From NCBI GenBank assembly GCA_900769465.1, contig CAAGGT010000110.1:1-64000 (forward strand): a stretch of 64,000 nt of DNA, given 5' to 3'. Shown here piece by piece: positions 8,408 to 18,900 of the stretch. The stretch's first letter is position 1; each line of letters begins with the position of its first letter. This DNA is from Bacteroidaceae bacterium. Lineage in GTDB: Bacteria > Bacteroidota > Bacteroidia > Bacteroidales > Bacteroidaceae. The notes under the pieces were generated by a model that saw only the letters and a list, made by a program, of their open reading frames with translations, searched no databases and was not told the origin of the DNA. The translations under genes were made by a program, and so were the position numbers.

Positions 8408-9979
8408 ATGAAGGTAAGAAAACAAAAAGTCTCACCACGTCAGAAGATGATCAACCTGATGTACGTTCTTCTGATGGCGATGCTTGCGATGAATGTATCT
8501 TCGGACGTTCTCAACGGCTTTACTCTTGTTGACGAGAGCCTGACAAGAAGTACCGAGAATGCAGGCGTGCAGAACACCACGCTTTACAGCACTCTTGGCG
8601 AGATGATGGCGAAGAACCCCGAAAAGGTACGCGAATGGTTTGAGCGTGCCAACAGTGTCAAGGCCAAATCGGACAGTCTATACAATTTTACCGACGAACT
8701 TAAGGAACGCATTGCAAAAGAGGCCGACGGCGAGGATGCCGACCATCACAACCTCGTGAACCGCGAGGACCTGGAAGCCGCTACTTTCGTAATGCTCTCG
8801 GGCAACAACGGTGCAAAGCTGCACAACGCAATCGTTGAATACCGCGACTTTATGACAGGGCTGGTAGATGACCAGGCACAGAAGGATATGATAGCCAATT
8901 GCCTCAGCACAGCAATACCCCAGGAGATTAATCTCTTGAACAAGAACTGGCAGGAGTACCACTTTGAGAGTATGCCGGCCATTGCGGCAATAACCCTGCT
9001 TACCAAGATACAAAACGACGTAAGATATGTCGAGGGCGAGGTTATACATATGCTGTCAAAAAAGGTAGATATGGGCGACGTGCGCGTAAACCAGATCAAG
9101 GCGCTTGTAATTCCGACGTCAAAGAATATTGTACGCGGCAGTGATTTCTCGGCCCAAATAATACTTGCAGCCGTAGACTCTACACAGCGTCCGCAAATAT
9201 ACATTGACGATACCCTGCTCGATGCAGAGAACGGTGAGTATGCTGTACGCTGCAACAACACAGGTGACTACACGCTCAATGGATATATGCTCGTGAATGA
9301 CGGTGCAGGCGTGGCAACGCGATATGATTTCACACAGAGCTACACCGTTGTGGAGCCGACGGCTACCGTGAGCGCTTCACTCATGAACGTACTCTATGCC
9401 GGTTTCGCCAACCCCGTAAGCATATCAGTACCCGGAGTACCAGCCAACAGAATCACAGCAAACATTGTCAAAGGACAGGGAAGCATAAAGAGCGACGGAA
9501 ACAACGGCTACATTGTTATCCCTACCAAAATAGGCGAAGAACTTGCCATAGCAGTAACAGCACGTAACGAAGAGGGCAGAAACCAGAGTATGGGTGAATA
9601 CGCGTTCCGTGTACGCCAGCTCCCCGACCCCACACCGTTCATTGAGTACAAGGACAAGGACGGCAACACACAACGCTACCGTGGAGGCACAAAGTTCAGC
9701 AAGCAGGCACTCATGGGCACCAACGGCATCGTGGCTGCCATTGATGACGGACTGCTGAACATAGGTTTCAAGGTACTCTCTTTTGAAACTGTATTCTATG
9801 ACAATATGGGTAACGCAATCCCCCTCATTTCGCAGGGCGCACAGTTCTCGGCACAGCAGAAGGATATGTTCCGCAATCTCGGCCGTGGCAAACGTTTCTA
9901 TATCTCACACGTAAAAGCCGTGGGACCGGACAACGTAGAACGCTTGTTGCCTACATCACTTGAGGTTATAATAGACTAA
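8408..9979 (+). CDS. porM: Type IX secretion motor protein PorM/GldM
   Basis: 523 residues. A single N-terminal transmembrane helix (about residues 13-35, INLMYVLLMAMLAMNVSSDV) anchors it in the inner membrane. The remainder is the elongated periplasmic part, with helical D1 (to about 210) and three beta-rich domains. The start KVRKQKVSPRQKMINLMYVL is highly typical of GldM. PorM spans the periplasm from the PorL motor to the PorK-PorN ring. It follows porL by 26 bases and precedes porN by 23. Confidence 0.92.
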   Translation: MKVRKQKVSPRQKMINLMYVLLMAMLAMNVSSDVLNGFTLVDESLTRSTENAGVQNTTLYSTLGEMMAKNPEKVREWFERANSVKAKSDSLYNFTDELKERIAKEADGEDADHHNLVNREDLEAATFVMLSGNNGAKLHNAIVEYRDFMTGLVDDQAQKDMIANCLSTAIPQEINLLNKNWQEYHFESMPAIAAITLLTKIQNDVRYVEGEVIHMLSKKVDMGDVRVNQIKALVIPTSKNIVRGSDFSAQIILAAVDSTQRPQIYIDDTLLDAENGEYAVRCNNTGDYTLNGYMLVNDGAGVATRYDFTQSYTVVEPTATVSASLMNVLYAGFANPVSISVPGVPANRITANIVKGQGSIKSDGNNGYIVIPTKIGEELAIAVTARNEEGRNQSMGEYAFRVRQLPDPTPFIEYKDKDGNTQRYRGGTKFSKQALMGTNGIVAAIDDGLLNIGFKVLSFETVFYDNMGNAIPLISQGAQFSAQQKDMFRNLGRGKRFYISHVKAVGPDNVERLLPTSLEVIID

Positions 9980-10002
9980 AAAGAACAAACAAATTTTACA
10001 AT

Positions 10003-11106
10003 ATGCAGTACATTAGCAGAATATTGGCCATTGCAGCAATTGCCTTTGTTGCCCAGACAGCCAACTCGCAGCCACCTGCACGACAAGGCGAGAACAGCAA
10101 GAACAAGAAAAAGGCTGAAACAACAGTGGTTGTAGAGCTTACAGAAAGAGCGAAAAGCCAATATCCGGTGTCGCAGACACCACAGGAGGTTGACTGGAAA
10201 CGTGAGATATACCGCTCACTGGATCTCGAGAACGAGAAAAACGCGTCACTCTACTACCCTGTAGAGCAGACAGGCAACAACTGCAACCTTTTCACATTCC
10301 TTTTCAACAACATACTGAAAGGGAGCATCATTGCCTACAAATACAACCTTGACGGTGTTGAACAGTTTACCGAGGAGAATATAATATCCCCTGTTGACAT
10401 GCTCGACAACTACCGCATATACTATGAGATGAAGGATGGGGAGCTGACAGTAGGAAAAAGCGACATCCCAAGCGCCGAGGTTTTGAGCTATTACGTGAAG
10501 GAGAGCCACTACTATGACCAGCGTACAGGCACATACGGAAAGCGTATAACAGCAATATGCCCGGTACTGCACCGCTCGGGAGAGTTCGGTTCCGAAGTGA
10601 CAAAATACCCCATGTTCTGGCTGAACTATGACGAGATTTCACCACTGCTCACACAGCAATATGTAATGACCAGCAGCCTGAACAATGTAATGTCAATGAC
10701 CCTTGACGACTATTTCAGGAAGGGACATTACGACGGAGAGATATACAAGACGGTGAATATGCGCAACCTGGCCATAGCACAATATTGCAAGGACTCGACA
10801 GCCATCAAGCAGGAACAGGAGAAGATTGAACTGCAGCTGAAGGATTTCCGCACCAACCTGTGGAACACAAAGAGTGTAGAGGAGTTGCGCCAAGACTCCA
10901 TCAAGGCTGCCGAAGAAGCCACAGCAGCCGAGACAACCGGTACCGAAAAGGTGAAAACAGCAAAGAAGGAGAAGGAGAAAGCGAAGCCACGCAACGTACA
11001 GAGTACCGCAAAGAGAGAGGCTGTGAAAAAGGAAAAAGCAAACAAGAGCAAGAGTAGAAGCAGCGGTACCGCCACCCAAATATCGGTGCGTCGCGAACGC
11101 CGTTGA
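10003..11106 (+). CDS. porN: Type IX secretion ring protein PorN/GldN
   Basis: 367 residues, signal peptide to about ANSQ (residue 23). The GldN core covers about residues 55-285: it starts at VDWKREIYRSLDLENEKNAS, passes through CPVLHRSGEFGSEV, and ends near the QLKDFRTNLW segment. After residue 300 there is an unusually long Lys/Arg/Ala-rich tail of some 65 residues (KTAKKEKEKAK, KKEKANKSKSRSS, ending RRERR). PorN binds PorK to make the periplasmic ring. Last gene of the operon; a hairpin without U-tract follows at 11164-11197. Confidence 0.9.
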   Translation: MQYISRILAIAAIAFVAQTANSQPPARQGENSKNKKKAETTVVVELTERAKSQYPVSQTPQEVDWKREIYRSLDLENEKNASLYYPVEQTGNNCNLFTFLFNNILKGSIIAYKYNLDGVEQFTEENIISPVDMLDNYRIYYEMKDGELTVGKSDIPSAEVLSYYVKESHYYDQRTGTYGKRITAICPVLHRSGEFGSEVTKYPMFWLNYDEISPLLTQQYVMTSSLNNVMSMTLDDYFRKGHYDGEIYKTVNMRNLAIAQYCKDSTAIKQEQEKIELQLKDFRTNLWNTKSVEELRQDSIKAAEEATAAETTGTEKVKTAKKEKEKAKPRNVQSTAKREAVKKEKANKSKSRSSGTATQISVRRERR

Positions 11107-11163
11107 ACAATAGGCATAGTATTTTGTTAATCTGTTTGTTTCTACAGCAACCGTATAACCCAA

Positions 11164-11197
11164 CCAAGACAGCTTTTCGTGCGAGATGCTGTCTTGG
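11164..11197 (+). terminator. Hairpin after porN
   Basis: Arms CCAAGACAGC (11164-11173) and GCTGTCTTGG (11188-11197) are perfectly complementary around a 14-base loop. There is no U-run, so it may be an attenuator, a processing site or a weak terminator between porN and the next barrel gene. Confidence 0.4.
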
Positions 11198-11219
11198 CCA
11201 ATTATTCAAATGAACCTAT

Positions 11220-11840
11220 ATGAAAAAAATTTTTGTTTTACTGTTCACTCTTTCACTCCTTGCCACAGTACCCGCCGCAGCACAATTCAGCTATGGCCTG
11301 AAGGCTGGAGCAAACCTTGCACAAAAGCCTTCGACCGAAATAAATGAGCTGAAGGACAACATAAAAGGTGGTACAGGATGGTTTGTCGGCCCTAATGTGA
11401 AATATGTGTTTTCAGCAATAGGACTTGGCGTGGAGGCCGACGTACTCTACTCGCAGACCAAATTGGATTTGGCCGGCCAGAGCATCACAAGCCAGAGCAT
11501 TGACATCCCGCTATATCTGCGTTTTGAGTTTTCATTGCCATTGGTAAAGAAATTCCTGGAACCTTTCATTGCGGTTGGCCCGCAGTTCGGGTGGAACATT
11601 GGAGAAAAGGAAATCTCTCTCGACTACCTGAAGAATGAGGACTACTCCAAATACACGCTGAACAACAGTGATATCAGCTTCAACATTGGAGCAGGCGTAA
11701 CCTTGTTCGAGCATCTGCAGCTACACTGCAATTACAATCTGGCATTGGGCAAGACCGCCGAAATTAAGAATTTCGATGCAACGGAAGCTATGGAACTGAA
11801 GACCAGCAAATGGCAGCTTTCATTGGCATACCTTTTCTAG
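11220..11840 (+). CDS. Outer-membrane beta-barrel protein, PorT family
   Basis: 206 residues with a signal peptide (residues 1-22, ending AAAQ). The FSYGLKAGANLAQ start, the central IPLYLRFEF segment and a final strand WQLSLAYLF are typical of the small eight-stranded barrels annotated as PorT-family (PF13568). Sprat/PorT itself aids type IX secretion in Porphyromonas, but this broad family has many members of unknown role. It lies directly after the por operon but is separated from it by 113 bases and a hairpin, so co-function is only suggested. Confidence 0.65.
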   Translation: MKKIFVLLFTLSLLATVPAAAQFSYGLKAGANLAQKPSTEINELKDNIKGGTGWFVGPNVKYVFSAIGLGVEADVLYSQTKLDLAGQSITSQSIDIPLYLRFEFSLPLVKKFLEPFIAVGPQFGWNIGEKEISLDYLKNEDYSKYTLNNSDISFNIGAGVTLFEHLQLHCNYNLALGKTAEIKNFDATEAMELKTSKWQLSLAYLF

Positions 11841-11896
11841 AAAAGGTTGCACACATCACAAAAGGCCTATGATGCCACAAACCGCCATAATATTAT

Positions 11897-13084
11897 ATGA
11901 AAGATACATACGTTCCATTACTTGAGAGAATAGGGATTGAGACCTATGGTATAAACGCCATACACTGGATTGTAACCATCCTGTGCATAACCCTGCTATT
12001 CTATATCAGCAGCCTTGTTTGTCAAAGAATCGTAATCCCCATATGCAACAGGATTACACGAAGCACACGGGCCAAATGGGACGAGATAATACTGAATGCC
12101 TCAACGCTCAAGAATATATGCAATCTTGTCGTTGGCATAGCACTGACAGCACTGCTCCCCATGCTTGCCGGCAGGGAATCTTTGCTATATGGCATTGCAT
12201 TGAAAGTCTGTCACATTTACATTATAATTGTTTTTGCAAGACTCTGTTGCAGCGTACTCTCATCACTCTACAAAATATCCAGCCAGGCCAAGAGAACAAA
12301 GAACCACACACTGCAGGGAGTTTTCCAGATGCTGAAGATAATAATAATATGCATTGCTGTGATTCTTGTGGCAAGCATTGTCATTGACAAGGACCCCACC
12401 AGGCTGCTGGCCGGTCTGGGAGCTTCGGCAGCTGTACTCATGCTGGTATTCAAGGACAGCATCATGGGCCTGGTGGCAGGAGTCCAGCTCTCGGCAAACG
12501 ACATGCTGCGCCCGGGTGACTGGATAATAATGGAGAAATATGGCGCCGACGGCATGGTGCAGGACGTTTCACTTACAACAGTCAAGGTACAGAACTGGGA
12601 CAAGACCATCACTACAATCCCCCCATATGCACTTGTGAGTGAATCATTCCAGAACTGGCGCGGAATGTTCGACAGCGGTGGCCGCCGCATCAAGCGCTCG
12701 ATATTCATTGACATGAGTTCCATAGCCTTCTGCAATGAGAAACAGATGAAGGAACTGCGCGACAAGGAGTTGCTCGCCACCGACAATGGCAAGGCTGTGA
12801 ACCTCACTGTCTTCAGGGAGTGGCTTGAGATGTGGCTGAAGAACCATCCCCGGGTAAACAAAGGGATGATTACGATGGTGCGTCAGTTACAGCCCACAGC
12901 ACAGGGTGTTCCACTCGAGTTGTATTTCTTTTTCAATGGCACAGCGTGGGTAGACTATGAACATCTGCAAGCCGAGATATTTGAATATGTACTGGCCATA
13001 TTGCCCGAATTCGGTCTAAAGGTGTTCCAAAACCCCACAGGCAACGACATAAAGAGCCTGACGGACAGCATGACTGCCAATTGA
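11897..13084 (+). CDS. Small-conductance mechanosensitive channel, MscS family (YbdG-like)
   Basis: 395 residues. Four to five hydrophobic helices occupy about residues 20-200. The pore helix TM3 is GLGASAAVLMLVFKDSIMGLVAGVQLS (residues about 172-200), with the small-residue packing of MscS. The beta domain follows (RPGDWIIMEKYGADGMVQDVSL). Such channels open on hypo-osmotic stress to release solutes. Length and the extended C-terminal domain with a WLEMWLKNHP-type segment are like the YbdG/MscM subgroup rather than the 286-residue MscS. Confidence 0.82.
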   Translation: MKDTYVPLLERIGIETYGINAIHWIVTILCITLLFYISSLVCQRIVIPICNRITRSTRAKWDEIILNASTLKNICNLVVGIALTALLPMLAGRESLLYGIALKVCHIYIIIVFARLCCSVLSSLYKISSQAKRTKNHTLQGVFQMLKIIIICIAVILVASIVIDKDPTRLLAGLGASAAVLMLVFKDSIMGLVAGVQLSANDMLRPGDWIIMEKYGADGMVQDVSLTTVKVQNWDKTITTIPPYALVSESFQNWRGMFDSGGRRIKRSIFIDMSSIAFCNEKQMKELRDKELLATDNGKAVNLTVFREWLEMWLKNHPRVNKGMITMVRQLQPTAQGVPLELYFFFNGTAWVDYEHLQAEIFEYVLAILPEFGLKVFQNPTGNDIKSLTDSMTAN

Positions 13085-13101
13085 TTGGGAACAGGATATA
13101 G

Positions 13102-13134
13102 AAAAAGAAGTAGCCGCTACGGCTACTTCTTTTT
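13102..13134. terminator. Bidirectional terminator between mscS-like gene and lipoprotein gene
   Basis: AAAAAGAAGTAGCC (13102-13115) pairs with GGCTACTTCTTTTT (13121-13134) around loop GCTAC. It ends in T-runs on both strands. The TAG stop of the minus-strand lipoprotein gene (13123-13125) lies inside the stem. Confidence 0.8.
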
Positions 13135-13422
13135 ATGTTTATTGGAATAGAACTCAATCTCCCTGTTCCTGACGGCCGTTTCAAACTCCTGCCGCGCCTT
13201 GACAACCCTGCGGGCCTCATCGGCATCGTCATCACCAATCTTCGCAAGTTCAATATGCAGGGCATACGATATCTCGAGCAACTCCTCGGAACCGGTAGCC
13301 TGCAACACCTTGCCGGTTGCGGTCTCATAAGCCTCGGCACAGGCCGAAACCTCCCTGCCGGCACAGGCCGTCAAAAGCATAGCGACAATAATCAAGGACA
13401 AAGATATTCCAATCCTGTACAT
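13123..13422 (-). CDS. Small lipoprotein of unknown function
   Basis: 99 residues from the ATG at 13422. Lipobox LTAC, with the lipidated Cys at residue 20. The mature part is mostly helical and charged, ending in KHKKK. Two upstream starts exist (13440 and 13485), but the promoter at 13447-13478 would place transcription start near 13442, leaving only the 13422 start with a leader. No family recognised. It is a stand-alone gene facing away from priA and converging on the mechanosensitive channel gene. Confidence 0.6.
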   Translation of the reverse strand: MYRIGISLSLIIVAMLLTACAGREVSACAEAYETATGKVLQATGSEELLEISYALHIELAKIGDDDADEARRVVKARQEFETAVRNREIEFYSNKHKKK

Positions 13423-13446
13423 AGTATTCCATAAATTCATATGGTA

Positions 13447-13478
13447 CAAAGATATACATTTTACCCGTTTCATACAAA
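13447..13478 (-). promoter_or_regulatory. Bacteroides-type promoter of the small lipoprotein gene
   Basis: On the minus strand: TTTG (13478-13475), 20 bases, then TATCTTTG (13454-13447). It is a full match to the -33/-7 consensus and decides the start of the downstream gene. Confidence 0.8.
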
Positions 13479-13549
13479 ACAACAAAAATAAAATGCAGCC
13501 ACCTCTATATTTTGCCGTTTAGATGGTTTTTAATAACTTCGCATCTGTT

Positions 13550-15796
13550 ATGGACCGATATGCCGATGTCATACTGCCATTGCCTTTGCCCGGAACCTTC
13601 ACATATAGTGTTCCGGAGGAGTTGAAGGGGAGAATACTCCCCGGATGCCGCGTGACGGTACCGTTCGGCAATAGAAAGAGCTACACAGCCCTGGTGGTGA
13701 GCATACACGACAAGGAGCCCCGGGATTATACCGTAAAGCCTTTGACGGAGGTGCTTGACGAGACACCTATCGTACTCGACAGCCAAACAAGACTTTGGGA
13801 ATGGATTTCAAAGTACTACCTGTGTTCTTTAGGCGACATATACAAGGCTGCGATACCCCAAGGACTGAAGGGCGAGTTCAAGCCACGGACAGAGCAACGT
13901 GTGAGGCTGACCAAAGAGTACAGCAACGAGAAATGGATAAACCTGCTGATGCAGTCGCTCACAAGGGCTCCACGCCAGAAGAGATTGCTGCAGACCTATA
14001 TGCAACAGGCCGCGCCGTTCAGTGAAACCCCAAAAGAGATTTCAAAGCACAGGCTCATTGAGCTTGCCCAAGTGCAGCCGCCCATATACAGGCAACTGCA
14101 GGAGAAAGGTGTCTTTGAGAGCTATGAAGTGGAGATTGGACGACTTGGACACAACAACGGGGCCTGTCAGCCCGTGAATATCCTCAATCCGGCACAGCAG
14201 AAGGCTTTTGACGGAATCAGGGAGTCGTTTGCACAAAAGAATGTGACATTGCTGCATGGTGTCACCTCGGCAGGAAAGACCGAGGTCTACATACACCTCA
14301 TAACCGAAGCCATCAAGCGAGGCGGTCAAGTATTGTATATGCTGCCCGAAATTGCACTTACAAAGCAGATTGTCGAAAGGTTGCGGAGGGTGTTCGGCGA
14401 CCGCATAGGGCTCTATCACTCAAAGTTCACCGATGCCGAGAGGGTTGAGATATGGAAGAAACAGCTCGGCGACACACCGTATGACATAATTTTGGGCGTT
14501 CGTTCATCTGTTTTTCTGCCATTCAGAAACCTGGAACTGGTCATTGTTGACGAAGAACACGAAAACAGCTACAAGCAACAGGAGCCGGCCCCACGCTACA
14601 ATGCACGCAATGCAGCCATTGTACTCGCTTCATTTTTCGGGGCAAAGACACTTTTGGGCACAGCCACGCCATCCATAGAGAGCTATTACAATGCTGTAAC
14701 AGGTAAATACGCACTCGTGAACCTGACCACCCGGCACCGCGCCGTACAGATGCCACACATCGAGGTCATCGATATGCAGGAGTATACGCGCAAGAAATTG
14801 ACGGTTGACCCGTTCTCCGACCCGCTTGTAGAGGCAATGGGCAAGGCACTCAAGGAAAAGAGACAGATAATACTGTTCCAGAACCGTCGCGGATACTCCC
14901 CACAGATAGAGTGCCGCACTTGCGGATGGGTTCCACACTGCAAGCACTGCGACGTGAGCCTGACACTGCACAAGAACGCAAACAAGCTTGTATGCCACTA
15001 CTGCGGATACACCATTCCTGCACCCGTACATTGCCCAAACTGCGAAGGGCGCAGTTTTGCGACATTGGGCTATGGAACAGAGAAGATTGAGGACGACCTG
15101 CAGAACCTGTTCCCCGAAGCACGTATAAAGCGCATGGACCTTGACACCACGCGCACACGCACAGCATACGAAAAGATAATCAGCGATTTCCAGGAGGGAA
15201 AGACGGACATACTCATTGGAACGCAAATGGTTTCGAAAGGATTGGACTTTGACAATGTGGACGTTGTAGGTATCGTCAACGCCGACACTCTGCTCAATTA
15301 CCCCGATTTCAGAGCCACGGAACGTGCGTTCCAGCTAATGTCACAGGTGGCAGGACGCGCTGGCCGCAAGAACGGGCAGGGCAACGTGTTCCTGCAGACA
15401 AAAATGAGCGACGCTCCTGTGATTCCACAGATTGTGAACAATGACTACACAGCCTTCTATGACCAGCAGCTACAGGAGCGTATGCTGTTCCATTATCCGC
15501 CTTTTTATCGGCTCATTTACATATATATGAAGCACCGCGACGTACGGGTGATAGAGGAGTTCTCGGAACTGATAGGCCGACGGATGCGCGAGATATTCGA
15601 CAACCGCATTCTGGGTCCCGACCTGCCACCAGTTGCAAAGGTCAAGCAGCTCTACATACGCAAGATTGTGCTGAAGGTGGAAAACTCCCTCTCGCAATAC
15701 AAGGTGAACGAAGTGCTGAAGAACATACAGCAGGCCTACTGCGAACAGCCTCGCTACCGTTCAATCACAATGTACTACGACATAGACCCGCTGTAA
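13550..15796 (+). CDS. priA: Primosomal protein N' (replication restart helicase PriA)
   Basis: 748 residues from the ATG at 13550; an ATG nine codons earlier (13523) is possible, but RYADVILPLPLPGTFTY right after residue 1 is the normal start. The N-terminal DNA-binding domain covers about 1-180. Helicase motifs: Walker A GVTSAGKT (about 237-244) and Walker B DEEH (334-337). A zinc module inserted in the helicase has Cys pairs beginning at 455 (CRTCGW, CKHC, CHYC, CPNC). The C-terminal domain follows. PriA reloads DnaB at stalled forks; here both the helicase and the zinc site look intact. Confidence 0.95.
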   Translation: MDRYADVILPLPLPGTFTYSVPEELKGRILPGCRVTVPFGNRKSYTALVVSIHDKEPRDYTVKPLTEVLDETPIVLDSQTRLWEWISKYYLCSLGDIYKAAIPQGLKGEFKPRTEQRVRLTKEYSNEKWINLLMQSLTRAPRQKRLLQTYMQQAAPFSETPKEISKHRLIELAQVQPPIYRQLQEKGVFESYEVEIGRLGHNNGACQPVNILNPAQQKAFDGIRESFAQKNVTLLHGVTSAGKTEVYIHLITEAIKRGGQVLYMLPEIALTKQIVERLRRVFGDRIGLYHSKFTDAERVEIWKKQLGDTPYDIILGVRSSVFLPFRNLELVIVDEEHENSYKQQEPAPRYNARNAAIVLASFFGAKTLLGTATPSIESYYNAVTGKYALVNLTTRHRAVQMPHIEVIDMQEYTRKKLTVDPFSDPLVEAMGKALKEKRQIILFQNRRGYSPQIECRTCGWVPHCKHCDVSLTLHKNANKLVCHYCGYTIPAPVHCPNCEGRSFATLGYGTEKIEDDLQNLFPEARIKRMDLDTTRTRTAYEKIISDFQEGKTDILIGTQMVSKGLDFDNVDVVGIVNADTLLNYPDFRATERAFQLMSQVAGRAGRKNGQGNVFLQTKMSDAPVIPQIVNNDYTAFYDQQLQERMLFHYPPFYRLIYIYMKHRDVRVIEEFSELIGRRMREIFDNRILGPDLPPVAKVKQLYIRKIVLKVENSLSQYKVNEVLKNIQQAYCEQPRYRSITMYYDIDPL

Positions 15797-15820
15797 TCCT
15801 TTTTACAGCGGTCTTTTTTT
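15788..15820 (+). terminator. priA intrinsic terminator
   Basis: CCGCTGTAA (15788-15796) pairs with TTACAGCGG (15803-15811), followed by TC and seven T. The priA TAA stop is the 3' end of the left arm, so terminator and coding sequence overlap. Confidence 0.85.
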
Positions 15821-15860
15821 ATAAATAAACTTAACGCCGGGGCAAATTGTCGGCTAATAT

Positions 15861-15891
15861 TTTGCCCTCTGCCATTTATTAGGTATTTTTG
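15861..15891 (+). promoter_or_regulatory. Bacteroides-type promoter of the DUF2723 gene
   Basis: TTTG at 15861-15864, a 19-base spacer, and TATTTTTG at 15884-15891, about 64 bases before the ATG. It is a full consensus match and probably drives the genes from 15955 to 21231. Confidence 0.75.
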
Positions 15892-15954
15892 CACAATTTC
15901 GGGACATATAATGTCCTGTCCAGAAACAGACAATAAGAAAAATTCAAAAATATA

Positions 15955-18900
15955 ATGAAACAGTTCAAAATTTGGAACAATGCTCTGGGATGGCTGGCAT
16001 TCCTTGTTGCAGCATTGACATATTGCTTGACAGTTGAACCGACTGCAAGTTTCTGGGATTGCCCCGAGTTTATCCTTTCGGGTTACAAGCTTGAGATAGG
16101 CCACCCGCCTGGCGCACCGTTCTTCATGCTCACAGCGAATTTCTTTTCAATGTTTGCCTCACCCGACAAGGTGGCATATATGGTCAACATAATGTCGGCA
16201 CTGCTCAGCGCCGGTGGTATATTGTTCCTGTTCTGGAGCATCACTCACCTTACGCGAAAGCTGCTTGTAGGCAACGCAAAGGAAATCACAAAGAGCCAGA
16301 TGGTGACCATCTTCGGTGCCGGACTGGTTGGAGCATTGGCATATACCTGGAGCGACACATATTGGTTCAGCGCAGTCGAGGGCGAGGTATACGGATACTC
16401 CTCACTCTTCACCGCTGTAGTTTTTTGGCTCATACTCAAGTGGGAGGACAATGCCGATGCCACACACAGTGACAGGTGGCTTGTGCTTATAGCATACCTT
16501 GTAGGCCTGTCAATAGGCGTACACTTGCTGAATCTGCTTTGTCTGCCGGCAATTGTCCTGGTGGTCTACTACAAGAAATTCCCGAACGCCAGCTTCAAAG
16601 GCTCACTTTTGGCTCTGGCGGTATCGGCAGCCATTGTAATGGTGGTACTCTACGGCATTGTGCCGGGCGTTGTAAAGGTGGGCGGTTGGTTCGAGTTGCT
16701 CTTTGTAAACCTGCTCGGTTGCTCTTTCAACACAGGATTGTACATATACATACTGCTGCTCTTTACCACACTCATCGCAGGAATATACTGCACCGAAAAG
16801 GGCAAGAGCCAGAAGCTGACAGCAGCTATCTTTACATTGGCCATTGCGCTGTTGGGCATTCCATTCTACGGCAATAGCGTTGTTGGAAGCATCGCACTTG
16901 GCGCCGTGGTATTGGTTGCCATATATATCATAAGCACCAAAAACAGGGTTTCATACAAAGGAGCTGAAATAGAAAAGAAATATCTGATAAGCCGCAGAGC
17001 ATTCAACACATCATTCCTTTGTCTGTTGCTCATTATGATAGGCTATGCATCATACGCCCTCATTGTAATACGCTCATCGGCCAACACACCAATGGACCAG
17101 AACTCTCCCGAGAATGTATTCTCTTTGGGTTCATATCTGAACCGCGAACAGTATGGCTCACGCCCGCTATTCTACGGAGAATGCTTTGATGCCGAGGTAG
17201 ACAGGGACAGCAACGGCGAAGCCTTGTCGGTAAAGACAAGTCCTGTATACATGCGTGTCGAGAAGAAGAATGCAGACGACCCCGACGAATATGAAATCAT
17301 AGACTACAACAAGGAATACCTGTTCGTGCAGAATATGTTGTTCCCACGTATGTACAGCAGCGACCACGCCGGAGAGTACGAGAGATGGATCGGCAAGAAC
17401 ATAAAGAATACCAGACGGGCGAAGTTCCCCGACATAAGGAAACAGCAGCGCAAACCGCTTGAGGTGAAAGTCCCCACACAGATTGACAACATACGTTTCT
17501 TTGTAAACTATCAGGTCAACCACATGTACTGGCGATACTTCCTCTGGAACTTTGCGGGCCGCCAGAATGATATCCAGAACAATTATGGCGAGAAGGAGTA
17601 TGGCAACTGGATAACAGGTATTCCCGTCATTGACAACATACGTCTGGGCAGACAGGATATGCTTCCGCAGACCATAAAGGAGAACAAGGGACACAATGTA
17701 TTCTTTGCCTTGCCGCTCATTCTGGGCATCATCGGCATTGCATGGCAACTGGTGAACGGCAAAAAGGGCAAGCAGCAGTTCTGGGTGGTGTTCATGCTCT
17801 TCTTCATGACAGGCCTTGCCATTGTGCTTTATCTCAACCAGACACCGCTACAGCCACGCGAACGCGACTATGCCTACGCGGGCTCATTCTACGCCTTTGC
17901 AATTTGGATAGGTATGGGCGTGGCAGGCATCGTCCACTACATAGAGAGCCTGCTCAAGAAGTACAACAGGAAATGCAATCCACTGCTTGTAAGCAGCGTT
18001 GCCGCCATAGCCTGTCTGGGTGTCCCGCTACAGATGGTTTCACAGACCTGGGACGACCACGACCGCAGCGGTCGTTATGCCTGCCCCGACTTTGGCGAGA
18101 ACTACCTGAACACTCTCCCCGACGAGGGCAACCCCATAATCTTCACTTGTGGTGACAACGACACATTCCCTCTGTGGTACAGCCAGGAGGTTGAGGGCGA
18201 ACGTACCGATGCCCGTGTCTGCAACCTGTCATACCTGCAGACCGACTGGTACACCGACCAGATGAAACGCCCAGCATACGACTCACCAAGCCTGCCTATC
18301 ACCTGGGACAGAATCAACTATGCCGGAAACACAAACATATACGTGTATGTATTCCCGATGGAGGAATTCATCATGCAGTACCGCAAGGCTTTCCCCGAAA
18401 AATTCGACAAGGCATTCGGCAAGAACCCGTTCGAGCTGAACAAGATTACCAAGCACTGGATTTTGGAGGCCAACGCCACAAAGAAATCCGAAGCACGCAA
18501 GATTGTCGACGAAATCATCAAGTTGTATGAGGCAGCCGTGAACGAGGGACGCTCAAGAAGGGATTACATTGAAATACCAAAGAGCATCATTCCTTGTGAA
18601 AAGCTTTACATCCCTATTGATTCAGCAGCCGTAATACGTTCAGGAATGATTATTCCGCAGGAGTACGAGGAGAATATGCCTGAATATATGACCATCGACA
18701 TCAGCGACAAGAGCGCCATCTACCGCCACGAACTCATCCTGTTCGATATGATTGCCAATGCAAACTGGGAAAGGCCTCTGTATATGTCAATGACCGTAGG
18801 CGACAAGAACTACCCAGCCGTACTGAAGAAATTCTTTGTCCACGAAGGTCTGGCATACCGCATAACCCCATTCGACTGGAGCAGGCTGGGCTATGAGACA

